A DNA stretch of 6,063 bases from positions 1-6,063 of the forward strand of contig JABMQK010000194.1 of assembly GCA_013203265.1 (NCBI GenBank), in the 5' to 3' direction. The position numbers and the translations under genes are program-made. Source of the stretch: a bacterium. Its GTDB lineage: Bacteria > Omnitrophota > Gorgyraeia > Velamenicoccales > JABMQK01. The notes below the pieces were generated by a model, which made no database searches, was not told the origin of the DNA, and saw only the letters and a list, made by a program, of their open reading frames with translations. Below, one piece after another: positions 1-4,668 of the stretch. Each line of letters opens with the position of its first letter. Positions within the stretch are counted from its first letter, which is position 1.

Positions 1-90
1 AATATAGGAAAAACCAGCCTGCCTCTTGGTCTTCTGGAAGCTTTTTCCGATAAAATTAATAAATTCTCTTTTAAGTTTCATAATAATCAT
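1..90 (-). CDS. Prepilin-like protein, N-terminus only (cut by left edge)
   Basis: A minus-strand reading frame starts at ATG 90-88, or at the in-frame ATG 81-79, and runs open off the left edge; 30 codons are visible. The visible protein is basic and ends in KTKRQAG followed by FSYI. This matches the prepilin peptidase signal, in which cleavage falls between Gly and Phe and a hydrophobic helix follows. The leader would be 26 or 23 residues, longer than in the two pilins upstream. Neither ATG has a clear Shine-Dalgarno, so the start is uncertain. It follows two prepilin genes on the same strand, and T4P/T2SS loci usually encode several minor pilins or pseudopilins (such as GspH/I/J or PilV/W types) in a row. 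The assignment rests on the short signal and the context; the body of the protein is not in the window. Confidence 0.6.
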   Translation of the reverse strand, partial: MIIMKLKREFINFIGKSFQKTKRQAGFSYI

Positions 91-106
91 AAAATCTATA
101 TAATTG

Positions 107-144
107 AAGGGTCGGGGTGTTTTTTTTTGGATATTCGACCCCTC
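107..144 (-). repeat. Inverted repeat / hairpin before the third prepilin
   Basis: On the minus strand GAGGGGTCG (144-136) can pair with CGACCCTTC (115-107 side), giving about 9 pairs with one G-U and a long A-rich loop. It ends 16 nt before the ATG at 90. No T-run follows on either strand, so it is not a standard intrinsic terminator. It may shape the leader of the downstream prepilin or be a small palindromic repeat. Confidence 0.4.
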
Positions 145-146
145 AT

Positions 147-182
147 GAGCAGTCGGAGAACTTAAAAAACTCCCGACTGCTC
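147..182 (-). terminator. Strong hairpin after the second pilin (tail-less terminator candidate)
   Basis: GAGCAGTCGG (147-156) and CCGACTGCTC (173-182) are perfect 10-bp inverted arms; with one bulged base the stem extends to 12 pairs. It begins 14 bp after the pilin stop codon, the usual place for a transcript 3' end. The T-run lies in the loop rather than after the stem. It could therefore be a weak terminator, a 3'-end stabiliser that attenuates read-through into the third prepilin, or an intergenic palindrome. Confidence 0.5.
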
Positions 183-195
183 AACTAAATAAATA

Positions 196-645
196 TTATC
201 CAGAAACTGGATTATCGTCAGGACCAGCCTCTCCTCCTTCTTTGTTGGTAATTGTTCCCATCTCATCTACATAAAAATATCTGTTTCCCGTTCTACCTAC
301 ATTCTTAGGATTTGCAAGCAGGGCAAAGCTATCATCATTGACAAAAGCATATGTAAACAGATAGCCCTGTTTTGTTCCCGCTGCTAATGTTGTATCTATG
401 TAGGGAGGATTTGAAGTAGGTTTGATTAAACCTTCTAAGCTCAAAGGATAGGTATGTGGTACAACGTTTGCATAATAGCCTTGACAAGCATTAGAAATCA
501 AACGGCAATTTGCTACAGCCGCAGCCTCATTTGCAGAAATACGTGAGCGCAACATATTGGGTAGAGCCAAAGTAAGCACTATCATAATTATCCCTACTAC
601 GACCATAATTTCAACTAGTGTAAAACCACTATTCCTCGCAGTCAT
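196..645 (-). CDS. Type IV pilin / T2SS pseudopilin-like protein (second copy)
   Basis: A 149-residue prepilin with a short leader, MTARNSG, then FTLVEIMVVVGII. Cleavage would be after Gly7, with N-methylation of Phe8; Glu12 is the conserved Glu5 of mature pilins. The hydrophobic assembly helix covers about residues 8-30. An amphipathic helix (ISANEAAAVANCRLISNACQ) and a C-terminal globular part with NPPYIDTTL (79-87), KQGY.FTY (92-99) and GNRYFYVD (120-127) follow. Cys47 and Cys54 are present. An in-frame ATG lies 13 codons upstream at 684, but I chose ATG 645 because GAGG (654-651) sits 5 nt before it and the leader then has normal length. It is clearly paralogous to the 1157-1582 protein. 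It has its own promoter and is probably a fibre subunit in the inner membrane; major, minor or GspG-like role cannot be told. Confidence 0.9.
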   Translation of the reverse strand: MTARNSGFTLVEIMVVVGIIMIVLTLALPNMLRSRISANEAAAVANCRLISNACQGYYANVVPHTYPLSLEGLIKPTSNPPYIDTTLAAGTKQGYLFTYAFVNDDSFALLANPKNVGRTGNRYFYVDEMGTITNKEGGEAGPDDNPVSG

Positions 646-731
646 CTTTACCTCATCATATCTAATATTATCTATATAGTACATAGCTAAAAATTAACAT
701 TAAATCTAATAAAGAAACATTTCTTTAACCT

Positions 732-759
732 ATTTTATAACAACAAGATAAAAAGTCAA
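732..759 (-). promoter_or_regulatory. Sigma70-type promoter for the second pilin
   Basis: On the minus strand TTGACT (759-754) is followed after 16 nt by TAAAAT (737-732), each one base from consensus. Transcription would start near 725, giving a leader of about 80 nt before ATG 645. The -35 box lies in the 12-mer ATTTTACTTGAC (766-755), repeated exactly at the promoter of the other pilin. Confidence 0.65.
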
Positions 760-776
760 GTAAAATGAACACCTGT

Positions 777-803
777 TTTACGGAATGTCCTGTGCTCCGT
801 AAA
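777..803. repeat. 8-bp inverted repeat in pilin-pilin spacer
   Basis: TTTACGGA (777-784) and TCCGTAAA (796-803) are perfect inverted arms with an 11-nt loop. It lies just upstream of the second pilin's -35 box. It could be an operator or another of this spacer's palindromes; no T-run marks it as a terminator. Confidence 0.4.
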
Positions 804-820
804 TCATAAGCGTGAATTTT

Positions 821-874
821 ACCCCCACACCAATTATCCCTTTAGCATCTCATTCAGCCAATTGGTGTGGGGGT
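821..874. repeat. 15-bp perfect inverted repeat
   Basis: ACCCCCACACCAATT (821-835) is exactly complementary to AATTGGTGTGGGGGT (860-874), with a 24-nt loop. On the plus strand TTAATTT follows and on the minus strand AAAATTC, so neither side has a clean terminator tail. The long GC-rich stem in AT-rich spacer marks it as a palindromic repeat or structured end. Confidence 0.6.
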
Positions 875-912
875 TAATTTCGCCATATCACTTACGTCGC
901 CTGAGTGAAGCT

Positions 913-1053
913 CTACGGCCTTACGACCGCAGCATCTTTATAATCTTCGACGAAACCCGCCGAAATAATACCCTTCTTCGCTCAATTGTTTTCTCGTTGA
1001 GCTTCGGAGGATTACCCGCTACACATTCATCTACGGGCTTACGCCCGCAGCAT
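913..1053. repeat. Pair of 23-nt direct repeats, each a mini-hairpin
   Basis: Positions 913-935 and 1031-1053 are alike at 21 of 23 bases (consensus CTACGG.CTTACG.CCGCAGCAT), 118 nt apart. Both differences fall on the two bases that face each other in the CGGGC-TTAC-GCCCG hairpin: a G-C pair in the 1031 copy, a C/A mismatch in the 913 copy. Between them lie further inverted segments, such as GCTCAA (980-985) with TTGAGC (997-1002). The region has the look of dispersed REP-like elements. I see no credible gene here. Confidence 0.5.
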
Positions 1054-1071
1054 TCTGCGAAGGCGGGTAAT
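1011..1071. repeat. Nested palindrome (cruciform-like)
   Basis: ATTACCCGC (1011-1019) pairs perfectly with GCGGGTAAT (1063-1071). Inside are CGGGC-TTAC-GCCCG (1034-1047) and the alternative GCAG-CATT-CTGC (1047-1058). The three-stem layout is typical of REP-like or miniature palindromic elements. It lies beyond the terminator of the first pilin and before the promoter of the second, so it is outside both predicted transcripts. Confidence 0.5.
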
Positions 1072-1100
1072 GATAACACTTCCTATGTGATAATCTCATT

Positions 1101-1135
1101 AAAAAAATCCCGACAAAGAGTTCTTTGTCGGGATT
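1101..1135 (-). terminator. Intrinsic terminator of the first pilin
   Basis: On the minus strand AATCCCGACAAAG (1135-1123), the loop AACT and CTTTGTCGGGATT (1118-1106) form a 13-bp stem, running into a seven-T tract (1107-1101). It starts 21 nt after the pilin stop. A small hairpin, GGTCTT (1137-1142 on the plus strand) with AAGACC (1149-1154), lies between stop and terminator. This end makes the pilin effectively a single-gene transcript. Confidence 0.93.
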
Positions 1136-1156
1136 GGGTCTTCTACAAAAGACCTA

Positions 1157-1582
1157 TTACTGAATAACGCCACCATCGCCGTCCATGATTACACCATTCG
1201 CAGTCACTACAAAAGTTCTATTTCCTGTGACAGTAGGAGTTTGAGGCGTTGCTGTGGTATTATATGTATTACCACTATTAGCATCTGCATAAGTAAAAAT
1301 ATAACCTTGTTTAGAGCCGCCACCTAATGTGGTATCAATATAAGGCGGATTCGCAGTTGAAAGATCTGTTAATTCACCAGGATATGTCGGTGATGTCTGA
1401 GCCGCTCTATAGCTTTCACAGGCCGTACTTATGGTCCTTAGAGAAGCTATCGCTGCTGCTTCATTGGCATTAAGTCTAGCTCTAAGCAAGTTAGGAATGG
1501 CTATGGCCGCAAGAAGTATAATAATGGCAACTACAATCATAATTTCCACCAACGTAAAACCCTTTCTTCCTAAATGTCTCAT
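1157..1582 (-). CDS. Type IV pilin / T2SS pseudopilin-like protein (first copy)
   Basis: A 141-residue prepilin: leader MRHLGRKG, cleavage after Gly8, then FTLVEIMIVVAII with Glu13 as the conserved mature Glu5. The hydrophobic helix runs over about residues 9-30, continues as an amphipathic helix (NANEAAAIASLRTISTAC, 38-55), and a small C-terminal domain has NPPYIDTTL (78-86), KQGYIFTY (91-98), GNRTFVV (120-126) and a Gly/Asp-rich end. One cysteine, Cys55, is shared with the paralogue at 196-645. ATG 1582 is supported by the normal leader length and by AAAGGGGG 10 nt upstream, with AGAAGA closer. It has a near-consensus promoter, a leader of about 130 nt and a strong terminator, so it may be the highly expressed subunit. 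A GspG-type major pseudopilin is the alternative to a type IV pilin; no calcium-site or other decisive motif is evident. Confidence 0.92.
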   Translation of the reverse strand: MRHLGRKGFTLVEIMIVVAIIILLAAIAIPNLLRARLNANEAAAIASLRTISTACESYRAAQTSPTYPGELTDLSTANPPYIDTTLGGGSKQGYIFTYADANSGNTYNTTATPQTPTVTGNRTFVVTANGVIMDGDGGVIQ

Positions 1583-1721
1583 TTTCTTCTAACCCCCTTT
1601 CCCGGTTTAGATTAGCTCTTCTCCCCATCGAGAATTTTCTCTAATGAGGTCAACGCATAAAATGGAAAAATAACTCCTTTATCTGCGCAAGAACCAACCG
1701 CTTTTTACTATTTATCTATTC

Positions 1722-1750
1722 TTTATACCACCCCCTTTCTCTATTGTCAA
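1722..1750 (-). promoter_or_regulatory. Near-consensus sigma70 promoter for the first pilin
   Basis: On the minus strand TTGACA (1750-1745, perfect -35), exactly 17 nt, then TATAAA (1727-1722). Start would be near 1715, giving a leader of about 130 nt before ATG 1582. That leader holds a small palindrome, GAGAATTTTCTC (1630-1641), and an AAAGGAG followed at distance by a start-stop pair (ATG CGT TGA), neither clearly functional. The promoter lies downstream of the terminator at 1806-1863, so this pilin can be transcribed independently of the structured RNA. Confidence 0.8.
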
Positions 1751-1805
1751 GTAAAATCAAACCAAATTCTATCGTATAATCTTAGAAATTCTAAAATATA
1801 TCAAT

Positions 1806-1863
1806 AAAAAAGCCTATTCTCTCTGGTAATAAAAACCAACCCCAGATAGGCAAAAGAATAGGC
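1806..1863 (-). terminator. Intrinsic terminator at the end of the structured RNA
   Basis: On the minus strand GCCTATTCT (1863-1855) pairs with AGAATAGGC (1820-1812), followed directly by six T (1811-1806). An inner TCTGG (1846-1842) / CCAGA (1826-1822) helix closes the loop. The 5' arm is partly duplicated: TTTTGCCTAT occurs at 1867-1858 and 1855-1846, so GCCTAT of the second copy can also pair with the ATAGGC of the 3' arm. The stem's first bases overlap the segment that can pair back to 1942-1934, as a switchable terminator would need. Confidence 0.85.
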
Positions 1864-1896
1864 AAAACTCCTTAACGATACTATAATTCTTCTATT

Positions 1897-2041
1897 GGCA
1901 ACTGGCTGTCTCGACGTTACGCCGGGACCCTCTAGTTTTGCCCGCTAAATTATTTTTAGCGGATCCACCACACATCTTGGCGGATGCCCCACTCTTTCGA
2001 CCCTTATACTGAGCCGGTCATTTTGACCGAATGGTTTGCCC
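1897..2041 (-). ncRNA. Structured multi-hairpin RNA, possible divergent GEMM/c-di-GMP-I-like riboswitch
   Basis: Read on the minus strand, GGGCAAACC (2041-2033) at the 5' side can close with GTTGCC (1902-1897) at the 3' side, one A bulged. Enclosed are perfect hairpins CGGTCA-AAA-TGACCG (2029-2015) and CCGCTAAA-AATAA-TTTAGCGG (1962-1942), plus ATCCGCC/GGTGGAT (1985-1979/1969-1963, one G-U) and GTC-C-CGGCG-TAA-CGTCG-A-GAC (1928-1908). Several blocks recall the GEMM (cyclic-di-GMP-I) aptamer: GGCAAACC; CCATTC with GAAAGAGTGG (2034-2029 and 1998-1989); GCAAA..CTA..GGGTC (1941-1926); and AGCC.GTTGCC before the end. Against this, the canonical GACGCAAAGCC core is altered, extra helices are inserted, and the usual tetraloop receptor is not obvious. 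It sits between the platform gene and a pilin, where GEMM elements are known in other bacteria. The folded, terminator-linked RNA is well supported; the ligand class is tentative. Confidence 0.5.
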
Positions 2042-2074
2042 TTTACAATAATAAACCGATAAATATAAAGAACT

Positions 2075-2120
2075 ATTATATTTCTAGTAAAAGTTTAACA
2101 CAAATGCAAACAATTTTCAA
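2075..2120 (-). promoter_or_regulatory. Overlapping promoters for the structured RNA
   Basis: Two registers fit on the minus strand. TTGAAA (2120-2115), 17 nt, TAAACT (2097-2092), with a TG one base before the -10 (extended -10). TTGTGT (2103-2098), 17 nt, TATAAT (2080-2075), with a perfect -10. Transcripts would start near 2085 or 2068, shortly before the RNA fold. Either would give an RNA of about 260-280 nt ending at the terminator near 1806. Confidence 0.6.
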
Positions 2121-2134
2121 GGAGATAACTCCTT
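2119..2134 (-). repeat. Small hairpin after the platform gene, overlapping a -35 box
   Basis: AAGGAG (2119-2124) and CTCCTT (2129-2134) form a 6-bp stem with a 4-nt loop, 57 nt past the PilC/GspF stop. No T-run follows, so termination would be weak at best. It abuts the proposed TTGAAA -35 box. It could mark the 3' end of the upstream operon transcript or act as a small operator. Confidence 0.3.
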
Positions 2135-2190
2135 CCATCCTTCCTTAAAATGATTAAATAGTCTGCAGCATCTATAAAAAACATAACATC

Positions 2191-3387
2191 TTATCCAGCA
2201 ATAAGTTCTGAAATCTTAAAAATGGGCATAAATAACGCGGTAACGATTCCACCAATAACAATACCTAAAAAGGCGATGACTAATGGCTCTATCATCGATA
2301 CTAATCCACCAACAGCAGCATCTACTTGCTCTTCATAAAAATCCGCTATTTTATTTAGCATTTTTTCTAATTTGCCGGTTTTCTCTCCTACGGAAATCAT
2401 CCGAACCACCATAGGCGGAAAAATATTTCCTTTTGATAAAGGTTCAGATATGGGTTCACCTTCTTTGATAGAAACACAAGCGTTTGCTACATTTTCTTCT
2501 ATAATTTTGTTTCCAGCTGTTTTTCCAACTATAGACAAGGCATATAGAATTGGAACTCCGCTCTGTATTAATGTGGCTAAAGTTCTAGAGAATTTTGCTA
2601 TGGCAACATTTCTTAATAATGGACCGAATATGGGCATTTTAAGAAGACTGAGATCAAGCTGATAGCGCCCACGAGGAGTAGAAATATATTTTTTAAATAT
2701 AAAACCTAAAATGAATAATCCTGCAATAGCTATAGGGGCATTGCTCCTTAAAAAATCACTGATACCGATTAATATCTGTGTCGGTAAAGGTAGAGTTCCT
2801 CCCAAGGTCTCAAAGATATTTTTGAATATTGGCACAACTTTAATCAAAAGGATTAAGGTAATTATTGAGGCTAAACTAATAACTACTGCTGGATAAACCA
2901 AGCTTGAACGCACTTTCCTCTGTAACGCATTAGTCTTCTCTAAATAAGTTGCTAGACGATCCAAAATTGCATCTAACTTTCCAGAGGCTTCACCCGCCTT
3001 TGCCATATTTATATAGAGTTCAGAGAACACTTGTGGATGTTTTGCCAATGCTTCACACAGGCTTGAACCGCTTTCCACGTCTCTTTTAACTATCTGGGTT
3101 GTAATAGATAAAGTCTTGTTCTCTGATTGTTCTCCTAAAATAGACAGGGCCTGAACTAAGGGAATACCACTATCAACCATCGTTGCCAACTGCCTGGAAA
3201 ACATAACCAAATCATCCAGTTTGATTCTTTTCTTTTTAAGAACCCCCACCTCCACCTGTGATAGACTAATTATTGTCAGCCCTTTCTTATGCAAAAGATT
3301 AACAGCTGATGCGTTGTTACTTGTTTCTATCATTCCACTTATAGAAGCACCTCTGTTATCTTTAACTACATAACTAAAATGTGGCAT
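2191..3387 (-). CDS. PilC/GspF-family inner-membrane platform protein
   Basis: A complete 398-residue protein of usual family length. It opens with a short ubiquitin-like stretch (FSYVVKDNRGASISGMIE, about 4-21) typical of PilC/GspF, then two homologous T2SSF domains at about 60-185 and 262-390. Each has the pattern FSRQLATMVDSGIPLVQAL / FSRTLATLIQSGVPILYAL and then GEASGKL / GEKTGKL. Three membrane segments are visible, at about 165-187, 213-233 and 367-390. The family forms the cytoplasmic-membrane platform that couples the PilB/GspE ATPase to assembly of pilin subunits. The start at 3387 is supported by GAAAGG 7 nt upstream. It lies 202 bp after the HD-GYP gene, an unusually large gap filled by a palindromic element. 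PilC against GspF cannot be decided without secretin or alignment genes. Confidence 0.95.
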   Translation of the reverse strand: MPHFSYVVKDNRGASISGMIETSNNASAVNLLHKKGLTIISLSQVEVGVLKKKRIKLDDLVMFSRQLATMVDSGIPLVQALSILGEQSENKTLSITTQIVKRDVESGSSLCEALAKHPQVFSELYINMAKAGEASGKLDAILDRLATYLEKTNALQRKVRSSLVYPAVVISLASIITLILLIKVVPIFKNIFETLGGTLPLPTQILIGISDFLRSNAPIAIAGLFILGFIFKKYISTPRGRYQLDLSLLKMPIFGPLLRNVAIAKFSRTLATLIQSGVPILYALSIVGKTAGNKIIEENVANACVSIKEGEPISEPLSKGNIFPPMVVRMISVGEKTGKLEKMLNKIADFYEEQVDAAVGGLVSMIEPLVIAFLGIVIGGIVTALFMPIFKISELIAG

Positions 3388-3417
3388 ATCTTAACCTTTC
3401 TTTTAATAATCGAATTT

Positions 3418-3530
3418 AACCCGTTAGAGAAAGTACAAGCAAAGTCAGCAACATGCTACCTTTCAAAGCTAACAGTAGCCTAATATCTTATCAGCGCATA
3501 CCGTTAGAGAACACAGTTCTCTAACGGGTT
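3418..3530. repeat. 113-bp palindromic repeat element between HD-GYP and platform genes
   Basis: The ends are a perfect 14-bp inverted repeat, AACCCGTTAGAGAA (3418-3431) and TTCTCTAACGGGTT (3517-3530). A third copy in direct orientation, CCGTTAGAGAAC (3501-3512), pairs with GTTCTCTAACGG (3516-3527) as a 12-bp hairpin with a 3-nt loop. A partial fourth copy, TCTCTAACG, is at 3555-3563. A weaker GCTAC/GTAGC hairpin lies inside. No T-run follows the main hairpin on the minus strand, so a simple terminator is unlikely. The element may be a MITE/REP-like insertion or an RNA-processing structure within the operon. Confidence 0.6.
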
Positions 3531-3589
3531 ATACTTTTATCTTAACCTTTTATATCTCTAACGCAAAACTGTATAATCTTAGGCGGAAA

Positions 3590-4654
3590 TTAAAATCTAT
3601 CCACCACTTTTAAAAATACCTTAACGACTTCTGGATCGAATTGTGCACCGCTACCTTTCTTTATTTCCTCTATAGTCTCTTTTTTACTAAGAGGAGTAGT
3701 TCTATAAGGACGTGCACTAGTCATTGCATCATATGTATCGGTAACAGCCATAATCCTTGCACCTAAATCAATCTGTTCTCCTTTTAATCCAAAAGGATAC
3801 CCCTTACCATCATAACGCTCATGGTGTTGCTTTACAATCCTAATAACTCCCTCGAGAAAAGCTAAGGGCTCCAAAATTTGAGCTCCTTTTAAGGCATGGA
3901 GTTTAACCTCTTCAAACTCTTCAGGGGTGAGTTTTCCTGGTTTAACCAAAATATAATCATGAACACCAATTTTTCCTAAATCATGTAGTTGACAAGCGTC
4001 TGTTATCTCTTCTCTCTTTTGAGTATCGAGATTCATCTCCGAAGCAATTATATCAGAGTATCTTGTCACATTTTCAGAGTGACTATGCGTATAGTGATCG
4101 CGTGCATCGATAGCCTGAGCTAATGCTTTAATGGTGCGCATGTAAGTTTCCCTTAAATCATCATAAAGTTGCGTTAAATTCCGCGTGCTTTCTCCTATTC
4201 TTTTTGCAAGCATGATATTTTGTTTCTGTAAAGATATATTTCTCTCATCTAAACTCTTAATAGCGAACCTATTATTTAATAAATATCTTCTCTGAATTAT
4301 TGCTCGTTTAGTTGTAAAATATATCTCTTCTGGTTTAGGCGGCTTTGTTGCATAATCGTAAACACCCTGGCTGAGCGCCTCTTGAATAAGATGAACATTA
4401 TCTACGGGAATTAGTGCTATAATGACAACATCCAAATCTCTTTTTTTGAATTCCCTTATTATATATAAAGGATCCATATCCCGAACATTCATAGCAAGAT
4501 ACACTATATCAAATTTATTAATACCGAAAGTATCTACCCCTTGTTTTCCATTAAAAGAAATTGTAACATCGTATCCCCGATTAGCCAATATAATCTTCAT
4601 TAAATTATTATTTCTTTCATCGGAATCTATAATTATTATTCTTCCTGCGATCAT
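3590..4654 (-). CDS. Pseudo-receiver + HD-GYP cyclic di-GMP phosphodiesterase
   Basis: A 354-residue protein. Residues about 5-120 are a response-regulator receiver fold, and a coiled-coil linker covers about 125-170. An HD-GYP domain spans about 172-350 with HSHSENVTRYS (190-200), the metal-binding H224-D225 in HDLGKIG, HH at 277-278, and the GYP signature at 285-287 (RYDGKGYP). HD-GYP proteins hydrolyse cyclic di-GMP to pGpG or GMP in the cytosol; the metal ligands look intact. The receiver is degenerate: FDIVYLAMNVRDMD has Ala54 where the phosphorylated Asp should be, and the conserved Thr/Ser after beta-4 appears to be Leu81, though Lys104 remains. It is probably not controlled by standard phosphorylation. 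ATG 4654 has AAAGGAG 4 nt upstream and lies 14 bp after the ATPase stop, so the two are an operon. This points to local second-messenger control of pilus or secretion function. Confidence 0.93.
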   Translation of the reverse strand: MIAGRIIIIDSDERNNNLMKIILANRGYDVTISFNGKQGVDTFGINKFDIVYLAMNVRDMDPLYIIREFKKRDLDVVIIALIPVDNVHLIQEALSQGVYDYATKPPKPEEIYFTTKRAIIQRRYLLNNRFAIKSLDERNISLQKQNIMLAKRIGESTRNLTQLYDDLRETYMRTIKALAQAIDARDHYTHSHSENVTRYSDIIASEMNLDTQKREEITDACQLHDLGKIGVHDYILVKPGKLTPEEFEEVKLHALKGAQILEPLAFLEGVIRIVKQHHERYDGKGYPFGLKGEQIDLGARIMAVTDTYDAMTSARPYRTTPLSKKETIEEIKKGSGAQFDPEVVKVFLKVVDRF

Positions 4655-4668
4655 ATCTCTCCTTTAGA

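Noticed and set aside
1..168. Plus-strand open frame from the left edge to a stop near 168
   Set aside because: It covers both hairpins after the pilin, shows no family resemblance and is antisense to the better supported prepilin start.
643..684. ATG 684 as the start of the second pilin
   Set aside because: It would give a 20-residue leader without a good Shine-Dalgarno. ATG 645 has GAGG at 5 nt and gives a normal 7-residue leader.
777..1071. CRISPR array among the spacer repeats
   Set aside because: Only two related copies 118 nt apart, no regular repeat-spacer period and no cas genes.
862..1167. Plus-strand 101-codon open frame across the pilin-pilin spacer
   Set aside because: It runs through the palindromes, the direct repeats and the complete intrinsic terminator of the minus-strand pilin. 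It starts within an inverted-repeat arm, has no ribosome-binding site and resembles no protein family.
2372..2896. Plus-strand open frames within the PilC/GspF gene
   Set aside because: They are antisense shadows of a full-length conserved membrane protein, with no own promoter or ribosome-binding site. The same applies to the plus-strand frame at 4422-4667 inside the HD-GYP gene.
1774..3582. 12-mer GTATAATCTTAG at 1774-1785 and 3571-3582
   Set aside because: AT-rich and without structural context at either site; a chance match cannot be excluded, so it is not claimed as a repeat family.
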